Source: Haladaptatus sp. DYF46
GTDB taxonomy: Archaea; Halobacteriota; Halobacteria; Halobacteriales; Haladaptataceae
Length of the DNA stretch: 64,000 nt
Assembly (NCBI RefSeq): GCF_021083305.1
Contig: NZ_JAJFAY010000001.1
Location: 1,950,063-2,014,062 of the forward strand
Direction of reading: 5' to 3'
Shown: positions 53,968 through 62,479 of the stretch, one piece after another
Layout: every line of letters begins with the position of its first letter
Numbering within the stretch: position 1 is the first letter of the stretch
Notes under the pieces: model-generated
What the model was told of the DNA's origin: nothing
The model's database searches: none
Seen by the model: only the letters and a program-made list of their open reading frames with translations
Translations under genes and position numbers: made by a program

Positions 53968-55055
53968 ATCGGGCGGGACCACCACTTCGACCAGCGACCG
54001 TTCGGTTTCGTCTGCCAGCGCTGGTGAACCTTCGGACGGCGCGCCGCCTTCGGTGCGTCTTCGAGGCCGAAGACGACGAGTCTTCCGTCCGGCGTCCGTG
54101 CGACGTCGAGACCGGCACACCTGACCCTGCCGAAGCGCTCCCACAGCGACCAGTCGCCGTTCGGCGCTTGCTGTGTCAAACGGTGCAGTTTGTGGCCGGT
54201 GATGAACACCTCCACCCGCCCGGCCGCGTCCCGACCGACCGCGACGGATTTCGCCTTCGGTCGGTGGAATATCTCGAAGTCCTCGGGGTAGCTGAGTTCG
54301 CTCCACGTCTCCTCCCACTCCGTCTCCTCGAATCCGACTTGGCTGATGTGTATCGGCACGTCGTCGTCCCGGACGAGGAACGCCACGAGACGTCCGTCCT
54401 CGTTCTCCCCGACGGCGAGCGAGTGGCCGTTCGCCCGTCCGCGCCGATGCCACTCGGCCCACTCGTGGCCGTTCGGTTCGAGTTGCCAACAGTGGTGGAC
54501 GCCGTACAGGAACTCCTTTTCGACCGTCGTTAGGTTCGAGTCCTCGTCGGGGTAGTTGAGCGAGAAGACCTGAAGCCGTTCTTCCGCGTCGCGCACGGCG
54601 ACGATTTCGTTCCCCGCTTTGTCCCCTCGCGCCTCCCAGTCGGTCCACGCCGTTCCGTTCCGCTCCGTTTGCCTCGCGTGGAACGTCCCTTTCCTCGGGT
54701 CGGTGACGAAGGCTTCGAGTCGGCGGTCGCCGTTCGGTGCGACGGCGACCGATTCGCCCGGGCGAGGTTCGCCGCCGAGGAGACGCCACTCTTCCCAGTT
54801 ACCCACGCCGTCAGCGTCGGTGTCCGATTCCCGACGCGTGTGATACGTTCCGTGTTCCGGGTCGGTGACGAACACCTCGACGCGGCCGTCCTCGTTGCGA
54901 CCGGCGGCGAGCGCTTCCCCTTCGGCACCCTCCAGACATTCCCATTCGGTCCACTCGGTTTCGGACCCGACCTGCCTGCTGGCGTACACCTCGCGGTCGA
55001 GGAGGACGAACAGTTCGAACTGACCGGTATCGGTGCGCTCTGTCGTGATTTTCAT
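53964..55055 (-). CDS. seven-repeat beta-propeller-like protein (PLL/sialidase-lectin type)
   Basis: The 363-residue protein is built of seven similar units of about 45-60 residues, each with the pattern DGRLEVFV-x-HxRQ-x-W-x-W. Examples are GRVEVFVTDPEHGTYHTRR, RRLEAFVTDPRKGTFHARQ and GRVEVFITGHKLHRLTQQ. This is the layout of seven-bladed fucose-binding lectin-like propellers. No signal peptide is found, so it acts inside the cell or is exported in an unknown way. It lies six bases downstream of a 184-codon ORF and is presumably co-transcribed with it. Confidence 0.75.
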   Translation of the reverse strand: MKITTERTDTGQFELFVLLDREVYASRQVGSETEWTEWECLEGAEGEALAAGRNEDGRVEVFVTDPEHGTYHTRRESDTDADGVGNWEEWRLLGGEPRPGESVAVAPNGDRRLEAFVTDPRKGTFHARQTERNGTAWTDWEARGDKAGNEIVAVRDAEERLQVFSLNYPDEDSNLTTVEKEFLYGVHHCWQLEPNGHEWAEWHRRGRANGHSLAVGENEDGRLVAFLVRDDDVPIHISQVGFEETEWEETWSELSYPEDFEIFHRPKAKSVAVGRDAAGRVEVFITGHKLHRLTQQAPNGDWSLWERFGRVRCAGLDVARTPDGRLVVFGLEDAPKAARRPKVHQRWQTKPNGRWSKWWSRPI

Positions 55056-55061
55056 GGTGAG

Positions 55062-55601
55062 TTATCCTTTCATCTCCGGCAGTCGGACGAGGTCTTCGGG
55101 GTTCTGGGAGGCGTATATCACGATGCTTCCCTCCTGTCGCTGTCGTTTCAACAGATCCTCGCCCATCTCCCGGTCGAGGTCGGCGAAGACCTCGATCGCC
55201 GTGAGAACGTCCGGTTGCGAAATTCCCCGTCGAGCGGGCGGCAGTCTGCCACCCGCTTCGATTTTCTCCTCCAGCATGACGCGAACGTATTCGGCGAGGT
55301 CTATCGTATCGGTCAGCTGCTCGTGCCACGATGGCGGATAGATGCTGACGTTGTCCCCCACGCGGTAGAGGTTGTTCCCGGGGATCCACGTCGGCGAATC
55401 GGTCAATCGTTCTTCGAGCAACACGTGAGTGTGTTCCCTGTCGTATCCGAGCGCGTCGGCGTAGGCGTCGAGTCGTTCCATCGAGACGCCCGGTTCGTCC
55501 CCGTGATGGTGGCGTTCGAGGTATCTTACGAAGTCGTCGATTTGGTACTCGCGGTCGCGGAGCGAGAGGTCATCGACCAGTTTTTCATCAACAATGACCA
55601 T
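55062..55601 (-). CDS. uncharacterised protein paired with the propeller gene
   Basis: The protein of about 179 residues (start MVIVDEKLVDD at 55601; an ATG at 55616 is possible) shows two possible helix-turn-helix-like halves: GVSMERLDAYADALGYDREH with WIPGNNLYRVGDNVSIYPP, and GISQPDVLTAIEVFADLDRE with GSIVIYAS. It is acidic and soluble. I do not recognise a family. Its only visible partner is the propeller gene six bases downstream. Confidence 0.75.
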   Translation of the reverse strand: MVIVDEKLVDDLSLRDREYQIDDFVRYLERHHHGDEPGVSMERLDAYADALGYDREHTHVLLEERLTDSPTWIPGNNLYRVGDNVSIYPPSWHEQLTDTIDLAEYVRVMLEEKIEAGGRLPPARRGISQPDVLTAIEVFADLDREMGEDLLKRQRQEGSIVIYASQNPEDLVRLPEMKG

Positions 55602-55705
55602 GATACTCAGTTCCACCGACAGCTCGATAAAACTCCGTAGAACCGTTCTGAGAGCTCACAGTTAACCGCTACTGGCGACGGGAAATGTTTCATCGCCGCC
55701 GGACG

Positions 55706-56137
55706 CTAAAACGTGAGGTGCGACGACGAACTCGGCATATCGTCGTCATCGTCCTCCTCGATACCGCCTTCGTGTGCGAACTCGCACGTTCGGTCGGTCA
55801 GGTAGACGATGCCGTCGTCCACGGTCACGTCGACGGAGACGAGCGTCGAACCCGCGGCCTTCCCGTTGTCGCAGTGGCCGGAACAACCGTCGAACATCGA
55901 CCCGTGTTTCGGACAGATGATGTCGCCGTCGCGCATCGCCGCTCCGAAGCCCCGATCGAGTCGTTGGTCTGTTTCGTGCTGGCAGAAGTTCTTCCACGCG
56001 GCGATGCAGTCGCCGGTGTGGACGAGAACGACCTCCTCTTCCGACCCGTCGCGTTCACGGACCGTGAACAGAAACGAACCGTTTTCGGGGAGGTCCTCGA
56101 CCGTCGTCAATCGCGTCGCGTCGTCGGTCGTCACCAT
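55706..56137 (-). CDS. Rieske 2Fe-2S domain protein
   Basis: The 143-residue protein has one Rieske domain. The ligands lie in NFCQHETDQ (Cys, His) and ICPKHGSMFD (Cys, His), spaced as in ferredoxin subunits of ring-hydroxylating systems. An acidic tail EEDDDDDMPSSSS follows. There is no membrane helix. It likely serves as a soluble electron carrier; its oxygenase or reductase partner is not adjacent. Confidence 0.92.
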   Translation of the reverse strand: MVTTDDATRLTTVEDLPENGSFLFTVRERDGSEEEVVLVHTGDCIAAWKNFCQHETDQRLDRGFGAAMRDGDIICPKHGSMFDGCSGHCDNGKAAGSTLVSVDVTVDDGIVYLTDRTCEFAHEGGIEEDDDDDMPSSSSHLTF

Positions 56138-56189
56138 ATCCGGTTCCTCTCGTTCCCGGGGATTAAAACGTTCTTTCCGTCGAGGAGAA

Positions 56190-57152
56190 TCAGTCGTTGA
56201 CCGACTTCGCCCGTCCGAAGTCGTAGGTCACGCCGGTCAACTCCTCCGATTCGTCCCACAGGCGCTCTGCGACCGCCTCGTCGTAGGAACGGTCGCTGGA
56301 CGACTGGACGGAGGGCAGTCCGCGCATGTTCATCAACCCGTCGGGGCCGACGTACTCGCCGCCGGTAATTTCGGGTGCCGTCGCGGCGTAGAGCATCGGC
56401 AGCGCGCCGCGTTCGGCGCTCTGGGCGATGAGCGCGTTCGCGATGCGCATCATCCACAGTCGGAGGGTAGAACCTTCCTCCTTCGGGCCGCGTCCCTGCA
56501 GGTTCGTACTCGCGTACCCCGGATGGCAGGCGACGCTCGCCACGTCGTCGATTCCCGCGGCGTCCAACCGTCGGTCGAGTTCGTAGGCGAACAACAGGTT
56601 CGCCAGTTTGCTCTGCGCGTACGCGTCCCACTTGTCGTACTCCCGTTCCCCCTGCAAATCGTCGAAATCCATCTCTCCGTCCTCGTGGACGCCGCTGCTC
56701 TGGGTGACGACGCGCGTTTCGCCGTCGGTTTCCACCAACGAATCGAGGAGGCGACCGGTGAGCGCGAAGTGTCCGAGGTGGTTGACGCCGAACTGGAGTT
56801 CGAAGCCGTCGGCCGTTTCGGCGCGGGGGACGGCCATCACGCCCGCGTTGTTACAGAGGACGTGCAGGTCGTCGTACTCCGACTCGAAGTCGTTCGCGAA
56901 GGCATGAATCGAAGAACCATCCGCGAGGTCGAGTTCGCGAACGTCGAGCGTCGCGTCGGGGGCTTCGGTGAGAATTCGACCTTTCATCGTCCTCGCGTGA
57001 TTCGTCCGCCGGCAGGCCATGACGACCGTCGCGCCGTTTCGTGCGAGGGCGCGCGTCACCTCGTATCCGAGGCCGCTGTTCGCGCCCGTAACGATCACCG
57101 TCTTCTCGTTCACGTCCGGCATTCGGTCCGCGGTCCACCCGGAATCGGTCAT
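56190..57152 (-). CDS. short-chain dehydrogenase/reductase
   Basis: The 320-residue oxidoreductase has the cofactor motif TGANSGLGYE (about residues 18-27), NNAGVM, the catalytic Ser in VTQSSGVHEDG, and the Tyr-Lys pair in YAQSKLANLLFAYEL. Its size and the C-terminal region resemble retinol-dehydrogenase/WW-domain-oxidoreductase types. The substrate is unknown. It is the second of three oxidoreductase-like genes on this strand (Rieske, SDR, VOC). Confidence 0.93.
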   Translation of the reverse strand: MTDSGWTADRMPDVNEKTVIVTGANSGLGYEVTRALARNGATVVMACRRTNHARTMKGRILTEAPDATLDVRELDLADGSSIHAFANDFESEYDDLHVLCNNAGVMAVPRAETADGFELQFGVNHLGHFALTGRLLDSLVETDGETRVVTQSSGVHEDGEMDFDDLQGEREYDKWDAYAQSKLANLLFAYELDRRLDAAGIDDVASVACHPGYASTNLQGRGPKEEGSTLRLWMMRIANALIAQSAERGALPMLYAATAPEITGGEYVGPDGLMNMRGLPSVQSSSDRSYDEAVAERLWDESEELTGVTYDFGRAKSVND

Positions 57153-57231
57153 ACGACCGTCTACGGCCGCACGGTACAGAAATCCACCGCCCGACGAGGT
57201 TGGACGGGGACCTCGCCGTCCGCAACTCCCG

Positions 57232-57861
57232 CTACAACCCGCCCGCGCCCGTCGGCGCGTCGGGGAGGTCCGCCGGTTCGACCGGGATGCCGAGTTCCTC
57301 CAGCGCGGCTTCGAGGTGCTCCCCCTTCGCGTACTCGGAACCGTCCTCCTCGCGCTTTCGCTGGGCCACCGCGAGTACCTCCGCGCGTCTGTCGTCCGGG
57401 ATGTCGAACTTGTCAGTCGTCAGTTCGATGGTCAGGCCGTTGTGATCCGAGGTGTACAGCGAGTAGAAGATGCTCCGGTCGAACTCGTTGTACCGGCGGC
57501 CGTGCGCTTCGAGTCGTTCGCGGACCTCCTCGATTCGCTCCGGGTCGAATCGGAACGCGAGGTGGTGGACCGCGCCGATTCCGGTTCGCTGTGGTGCGGG
57601 GTTCGACTGGCGACCCTCCTCGACGAAGAAGGTGATGATGCGACCGTCGCCGCTGTCGAAGAAGAGGTGCGTGACGTTCGGCGCGTCGAGGTTCGGTTGG
57701 CGGAGGACGAGCGGCATCCCGAGCACGTCCCGGTAGAACTCGACCGTGTCCTCCTCGTTGCTGCCGATGAGGGTGATGTGGTCGGTTCCGGTGAGGGGAA
57801 CTGCACCCTCGGGGCGCTCGGCGGTTATCGGTGCCTCGTGGGTAGTAGGTTCGTCGGACAT
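57232..57861 (-). CDS. VOC superfamily protein (glyoxalase/dioxygenase type)
   Basis: The 209-residue protein has two VOC modules: DHITLIGSNEEDTVEFYRDV at the start, and VHHLAFRFDPERIEEVRERL with LTIELTTDKFD toward the end. Candidate metal ligands are the two His and the terminal Glu. It may be a ring-cleaving dioxygenase or glyoxalase-like enzyme. The SDR gene follows after 79 bases. Confidence 0.9.
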   Translation of the reverse strand: MSDEPTTHEAPITAERPEGAVPLTGTDHITLIGSNEEDTVEFYRDVLGMPLVLRQPNLDAPNVTHLFFDSGDGRIITFFVEEGRQSNPAPQRTGIGAVHHLAFRFDPERIEEVRERLEAHGRRYNEFDRSIFYSLYTSDHNGLTIELTTDKFDIPDDRRAEVLAVAQRKREEDGSEYAKGEHLEAALEELGIPVEPADLPDAPTGAGGL

Positions 57862-57961
57862 GGTGTTCTCACCCGTTCGTTGGCTCCGAACGGCGATATA
57901 CTCTCGTGGACGGGAGCGTCACCACATGGCATCGATGTCAGTGGGAACGGCCGCGAATCCC

Positions 57962-58414
57962 TCACTTCAGTTCACCGACGGCCCGCGCGAGTCGCGGGAA
58001 GACCAGCGCACTGCCGACCGAGAGGAGGACCACGACCGTTGCCGTGACGGCGGGCGAGTGGAGCGCGAGATCGATTGTCGTGCCAGTATAGGCCACCACG
58101 GCGACGACGACGTTGTAGTAGAGGAACCGAAGGAGAAATAGGAGGGGAGTCACCGGAGGCCAATCGACGTCGAGCCACGGACCGCGAAACGTCCCGACGC
58201 AGACGACGAGCGCCAACCACGAGAACAGCGCGGCGAACTTCAACTGCGCGTTGGGTTCCGCGTCCATCAACCCGTAGAAGGCCGGTAGAGCGAGAAACGT
58301 CACTTCCCCGACGGCGAAGAAGACGCTCTCGACCCACTTCTCGACGCCCTCCTTTTCGTCGCGGGTTCGAAGCTGGCGCTCCTCCGTCGAGTAGTCGGAG
58401 CCGTGACCGGTCAT
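57962..58414 (-). CDS. 150-residue membrane protein with four helices
   Basis: Four hydrophobic segments are visible (about residues 31-48, 56-76, 87-110 and 117-137), after a charged cytoplasmic N-terminus (MTGHGSDYSTEERQLRTRDE). No family is recognised. The ATG at 58414 is preferred; a longer frame upstream lacks conserved features. Confidence 0.7.
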   Translation of the reverse strand: MTGHGSDYSTEERQLRTRDEKEGVEKWVESVFFAVGEVTFLALPAFYGLMDAEPNAQLKFAALFSWLALVVCVGTFRGPWLDVDWPPVTPLLFLLRFLYYNVVVAVVAYTGTTIDLALHSPAVTATVVVLLSVGSALVFPRLARAVGELK

Positions 58415-58623
58415 GGGAAAAAGTTGGGCGGCGTCGCACATAAACGTGGGGAGGGAACCGGTCGTCAACGCCGGGAGAGTCAATACGCGCAGGAATACAG
58501 TTGGAAAGAAATGATTTCCGAGGCGGTGTTCAAACGGGGTTTCGATACCCACAACCGGACGTCAGCGGCAAAAACGTTCGTTCGGGCGGTTCCTTTTTAC
58601 CCCGTCCGACCAATCCACGAACG

Positions 58624-59289
58624 ATGAGTAACGGCCCCGACGAGGAGCCACCCGTAGACCGAAAGTCACCGGTCGGAAAACCGGTCGTCCGTGGCGACGA
58701 GACGATAACCGGCCCACGGGCACGGGAAGCGAAAGCGTTCGATCCGAACGACCCGGAAAGCGTGGACGAGGCAGCCCGAACCGTGCGTGCGTTCGCGGGC
58801 GGAAGCCCCGGCAACGAGGACAACGTGTACATGTTGCGCGGGGCGGCGGCCTGTGCGGCGCTGGTCCGCGGCGTCGGATCGTACAAAGGGGCCGCGGAGC
58901 GGGCGGGCGGCGAAACCACGGTGGCCTTCATCCGAAAATGGGCACGGGTACACGACCTCCCGCGCTCGATTCGACGCCACGTCGCCGTCGGGCACATCGC
59001 GCCGACGGCGGCCAAACACATCGCGCGGGTCGACGGCGACGCCCGCTACCAACTCGCGTGGGCCATCCTCGACAACTCGCTGACCGTCCGCGAAGTGCGC
59101 GCCATCGTCAGCGACATCAGCGACGGGACGACGCCGGAGCACGCACTCCGAAATCACGGCGTCACGCTCGGCGAAGTGACGCTTTCGCTCCCGCCGGACC
59201 TGTACCGCGAACTCCGGCGGGAGGCCGCACTCGCCGACGAAGAACCGGAACAGGTGGTCGCTCGGGCGCTCGAAAAGGAACTCGATTGA
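58624..59289 (+). CDS. haloarchaeal DUF7119 family protein
   Basis: The 221-residue protein contains EDNVYMLRGAAACAALVRGV, VGHIAPTAAKHIARVDGDAR and LAWAILDNSLTVREVRAIVS, a helical region that resembles ParB/KorB-type HTH segments (inference). A C-terminal ribbon-helix-helix-like part (VTLSLPPDLYRELRREAALA) suggests DNA binding. It is probably a regulator. A TATA-like CTTTTTACC at about 58592-58600 supports the start. Confidence 0.85.
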   Translation: MSNGPDEEPPVDRKSPVGKPVVRGDETITGPRAREAKAFDPNDPESVDEAARTVRAFAGGSPGNEDNVYMLRGAAACAALVRGVGSYKGAAERAGGETTVAFIRKWARVHDLPRSIRRHVAVGHIAPTAAKHIARVDGDARYQLAWAILDNSLTVREVRAIVSDISDGTTPEHALRNHGVTLGEVTLSLPPDLYRELRREAALADEEPEQVVARALEKELD

Positions 59290-59313
59290 AACGAACCGAA
59301 AATCGAACGCGAA

Positions 59314-60594
59314 TCAGTCGAGAAACGTCCGTGCGGCTTCGGTGATGACCGTTCCAGCCGTCAGCACGTCCGGCCACTGGACCGTCTCGTTCGGGAAGTG
59401 TGCCTGTTCGATCATTCCCGGTCCGAACACGGCGGTGGGGATTCCGGCGGCGACGTAGTGGCGCGAGTCGGCACCGTACGTCTCCCCGCGAAGCGTCGTG
59501 TCGAGACCGTTCGCCCCCATCGCCGACTGGAGCGCGCCGACGACCGGTTCGTCCGCGTCCGTCTCCGCCGCCTCGAACTGGATGGAAAAGCGCTCGAACG
59601 TCGGCGGATGTTCGCGAAGCCACTCGTTCCCCTCGACCACTTCGGCGAGTCGCTCCTCGTACATCGCTTCGACTTCGTCGACGGTTTCTCCCGGCGCGAC
59701 GCCGAGCCGCATCTCCGCGGTGAGCGTCGCGGGGACCGACGAGGACCACGTCCCGGCTTCCACCGTTCCGATGACGATAGGCCACGAAACCGGGAACTCG
59801 TCGTACAGTGGATGCGTGACCGACTCGTTTCGCTCGGCTTCGAGTTCGTAGAACGCCCGTCGAATCGCCTCGAAATGGGGGAGTACGCTCTCCCCGCGCC
59901 ACCGCGTTGCCGCGTGCGCGGAGCGACCGGTGATGTGTAACCGTTTCATGACCGTTCCCTCGACCGCGACGACCGGCGTGAGGTCGGTCGGTTCCGCGAC
60001 GATGGCGGCGTCGCGCTCGAACGGGTACGGGTTCGACAGCGCCGCCGCAGCGGCACCGATTCCGCCTTCCTCCTCACCGACGACGCTCTCGACGACGAGT
60101 CGCCCGTTCAGTCCTTCGCCGTTCTCGTGGAGGTGTTTTGCGGCGAAGACGCATGACGCGAGTCCGGATTTCATATCGACCGCACCGCGGGCGGTGAGGT
60201 CGTCGCCGTCCCACGTCGGTTCGAAGGGGTCAGTGTCCCACGACTCGCGGGCGACCGGAACCACGTCCATGTGTCCGTTGAGAACCAGCGTCGGGCCGTC
60301 GTCCGGGTCCCCGAACTCCAAGACGCCCGCGACGCTCGGACGTTCGGCGAGGGTCGGTCCGCCCGCGCTCGCTTCGGTGTGTTCGATGTCGGCGGGGTCG
60401 TCGGGAAACGACGGATGCTCGGACAGTTCCTCGGCGTGGGTCGTCCACTCGTACGTTTCGAACCCCATCTCGGACAGTCGCTCCGCGAACCATTCCTGTG
60501 CGGGACCTTCGTCGCCTCCCGTCGTGTCGAACGAACAGAGCCGTTCGACGAACGCGCGCAACTCGTCACCGTGTGCCGTATCGAAATCGGTCAT
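59314..60594 (-). CDS. M20 family metallopeptidase (ArgE/DapE/ACY1-like)
   Basis: The 426-residue enzyme has the first metal His and Asp in LNGHMDVVPV, the bridging Asp in GAVDMKSGLA and catalytic Glu pair in VVGEEEGG. GRSAHAATRWRGES marks the dimerisation domain. A distal GMIEQAHFPNE carries the last His. It deacylates or hydrolyses an N-acyl amino acid or peptide. Specificity is not fixed by sequence. The ATG at 60594 is preferred over one 39 bases upstream. Confidence 0.93.
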   Translation of the reverse strand: MTDFDTAHGDELRAFVERLCSFDTTGGDEGPAQEWFAERLSEMGFETYEWTTHAEELSEHPSFPDDPADIEHTEASAGGPTLAERPSVAGVLEFGDPDDGPTLVLNGHMDVVPVARESWDTDPFEPTWDGDDLTARGAVDMKSGLASCVFAAKHLHENGEGLNGRLVVESVVGEEEGGIGAAAAALSNPYPFERDAAIVAEPTDLTPVVAVEGTVMKRLHITGRSAHAATRWRGESVLPHFEAIRRAFYELEAERNESVTHPLYDEFPVSWPIVIGTVEAGTWSSSVPATLTAEMRLGVAPGETVDEVEAMYEERLAEVVEGNEWLREHPPTFERFSIQFEAAETDADEPVVGALQSAMGANGLDTTLRGETYGADSRHYVAAGIPTAVFGPGMIEQAHFPNETVQWPDVLTAGTVITEAARTFLD

Positions 60595-60670
60595 GATTCG
60601 ACTGTCGAGGGCGAGGGAGAAAACGATACGCACCCCGGAAATGGCACGCAGCGAAGTGGAATGGCAAACG

Positions 60671-60678
60671 TTTAAACG
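60671..60678 (+). promoter_or_regulatory. box A of tRNA-Lys
   Basis: TTTAAACG is centred about 27 bases before the tRNA 5' end, the usual position for the archaeal TATA element of a tRNA gene. Confidence 0.6.
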
Positions 60679-60701
60679 TCGTAACTCGCAAGAAGAGATG
60701 A

Positions 60702-60775
60702 GGGCTGGTAGCTCAGTTAGGCAGAGCGTCTGGCTTTTAACCAGACGGCCAGGGGTTCAAATCCCTTCCAGCCCG
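60702..60775 (+). tRNA. tRNA-Lys(TTT)
   Basis: This is a complete 74-nt cloverleaf. The acceptor stem is GGGCTGG/CCAGCCC and the D stem GCTC/GAGC. The anticodon stem TCTGG/CCAGA has loop CTTTTAA, giving anticodon TTT. The T loop is TTCAAAT and the discriminator is G. No intron is present and CCA is not encoded. It reads AAA and probably AAG codons. Its last 22 bases are repeated four more times downstream. Confidence 0.97.
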
Positions 60776-61108
60776 CTTCTGCGAGGAACGGACGTGACGA
60801 GCGAAGCGGCTCAAGGGATTTGAGGTAGACCGAGGTTCTGCGCACCGCGCAGGTTCTCGGGCGTGGTTCAAATCCCTTCCAGCCCGCTTCTGCGAGGAAC
60901 GGACGTGACGAGCGAAGCGGCTCAAGGGATTTGAGGTAGACCGAGGTTCTGCGCACCGCGCAGGTTCTCGGGCGTGGTTCAAATCCCTTCCAGCCCGCTT
61001 CTGCGAGGAACGGACGTGACGAGCGAAGCGGCTCAAGGGATTTGAGGTAGACCGAGGTTCTGCGCACCGCGCAGGTTCTCGGGCGTGGTTCAAATCCCTT
61101 CCAGCCCG
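60776..61108 (+). repeat. three perfect tandem 111-bp units ending in the tRNA-Lys 3' tail
   Basis: Units at 60776-60886, 60887-60997 and 60998-61108 are identical. Each ends with the same 22 bases as tRNA-Lys (GGTTCAAATCCCTTCCAGCC plus CG). Each has a first hairpin (CCGCTTC with GAAGCGG) and a long second hairpin in which GGCT, AAGGGATTTGA, CGAG and CTGCGC pair with GCGCAG, CTCG, TCAAATCCCTT and AGCC around loop ACC. Because 111 is divisible by three, both strands show long spurious reading frames with repeats; these are not genes. Confidence 0.95.
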
Positions 61109-61282
61109 TATTTCTCGCGACGAACAATTCGTGAGCCGCGAGGATAGTTCTGAAGGATTTGAAATAGACAAGACGCATGCCCGGGAAGCGACTACGAGGC
61201 GCTTGCGCCTCGATGCGAACGGCAACGCCGTGAGCGAGCGACCCGGAACGTCTTGGCGTCGTTCAAAATCCCTTCCAGCCCG
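61109..61282 (+). repeat. divergent 174-bp unit of the same array
   Basis: This unit differs in sequence from the 111-bp units but has the same build. An ascending arm GGATTTGAAATAGACAAG (61155-61172) is partly complementary to CTTGGCGTCGTTCAAAATCC near the end, and the last bases again copy the tRNA tail (with one extra A). A separate hairpin GAGGCGCTTGCGCCTC lies in the middle. Confidence 0.85.
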
Positions 61283-61355
61283 TTTTCACGGCGAAACGAA
61301 TGCCCGGCGACTTCGTTCAGTAGATATTATAAGTCATCCGAACACAGAACCGGAT

Positions 61356-61556
61356 ATGAACCGCTACGTTTCGGATCCGCTCGAACCGCTCGGAATCGCG
61401 TTCGGGGTCCTACTCGTTCTCATCGGAATCGGCACCCTCGTCGGAACGCCATGGGCACACAAATCGGGAAGCGCACTCCTCATGCTCGGTCAAATACTCG
61501 GCGGTGTCGCAGCGATCGGCATCGGCGGAGCTCTGGCGTGGATCGCTCGGACGTGA
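61356..61556 (+). CDS. 66-residue membrane protein with two helices
   Basis: Helix 1 is about residues 11-29 (PLGIAFGVLLVLIGIGTLVG) and helix 2 about 42-62 (LMLGQILGGVAAIGIGGALA). The TATA-like ATATTATA at 61324-61331 lies about 28 bases before the ATG, supporting a leaderless start and ruling out the longer frame that runs through the repeats. Function unknown. Confidence 0.75.
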   Translation: MNRYVSDPLEPLGIAFGVLLVLIGIGTLVGTPWAHKSGSALLMLGQILGGVAAIGIGGALAWIART

Positions 61557-61573
61557 AAAGAGGTCGGTCGTTC

Positions 61574-62386
61574 TTATCCTTTGAACGGGAGGTAAGCGAG
61601 CATTCCGATGAGCGCCGCCGCGATGACGCTGAGGATGGAGACACCCCACAGTCCCGCGATGCGCTCGTGGAAGTGTGCTATCGACTCCTCCTGTTCGTTG
61701 TAGGCCTTCACGTCGGACGACAACAGGACCTTCTTGCCCTCAGCGTGGGCAACGAACGTCTTGTTGTTCGGGCCGAGTTCGGCCGTGGAACCGCTTTCGA
61801 GCGAGGTCGTCGTCGTCTTCGGAGCCTTCCACTGGAGCATCACCGCTTCAGCCGTGATGTTTTTGACCGTCGTGGAGTTGTTCGAGTACTGGAAGGAGTT
61901 ACCCACGCGCAGCGTCTTGGTCTCGGGTTCACCGAACTGCTGACGTTTGTACTCGTCGACCGGAACGAGCGACTTGTTCCCGTCGCTGCCGTTGGTGACA
62001 ACGTACGTTTCGTTGCCCTGCTTGACCGTCTGCGTGTCGTTCGTGAGGTTCTGGAACTCACGGAGGGTCGCCTTCTGCGGTTTCGACTTGTTCGGAATGA
62101 GGACTTGGAACGTCGTATTGTCCTGTTTGACTGTCGAATTGTTCGCCAGTTCGGCCGAATACGTGGCGGCTTGCTGGGTCCACGCGACCTCCGCGGAGCC
62201 TCCACTCAAGGACGTCACGTTGTACTGCCGACCGTCGACAGCGAACTTCTGTCCTTGCTGTGAAAGCGTCTGATCCGGGTTGTTCACCGAAACCGTCGGC
62301 TCCTTAGCCATGCCGACCAGTGAGTATGCCCCGGCAGAAATGACGAGGAAGATCGCAATGTATACGCCCGCTGCTCGTCGTTGCAT
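61574..62386 (-). CDS. surface protein with N- and C-terminal membrane helices
   Basis: The 270-residue protein has a helix at about residues 8-25 (YIAIFLVISAGAYSLVGM), a large extracellular part rich in Asn, Thr and Ser with many N-x-S/T sequons, and a second helix at about 243-265 (LWGVSILSVIAAALIGMLAY). It is thus anchored at both ends. No domain is recognised; beta-rich repeats are suggested by the composition. It converges with the small membrane protein gene. Confidence 0.8.
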   Translation of the reverse strand: MQRRAAGVYIAIFLVISAGAYSLVGMAKEPTVSVNNPDQTLSQQGQKFAVDGRQYNVTSLSGGSAEVAWTQQAATYSAELANNSTVKQDNTTFQVLIPNKSKPQKATLREFQNLTNDTQTVKQGNETYVVTNGSDGNKSLVPVDEYKRQQFGEPETKTLRVGNSFQYSNNSTTVKNITAEAVMLQWKAPKTTTTSLESGSTAELGPNNKTFVAHAEGKKVLLSSDVKAYNEQEESIAHFHERIAGLWGVSILSVIAAALIGMLAYLPFKG

Positions 62387-62479
62387 ACTCTAGCCCCGGT
62401 TCGCGTTCGGTATAATGGTTACTTTTTGGTTACACGGTTTCCCCCTTCTTTTCATTAGCGCCGAAAACGAACGTGAGGT

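Noticed and set aside
60776..61108. CRISPR array
   Set aside because: The repeats are directly adjacent without spacers, 111 bp long, and no cas genes are present.
60717..61225. Reading frames with three perfect internal repeats, looking like a repeat protein
   Set aside because: They are translations of the tRNA-Lys hairpin array; the 111-bp period keeps frame by chance and the frames run antisense through the tRNA itself.
60776..61282. Box C/D or H/ACA guide RNAs linked to tRNA-Lys
   Set aside because: GTGACGAG resembles a C box, but no matching D box at the right distance and no terminal ACA were found.
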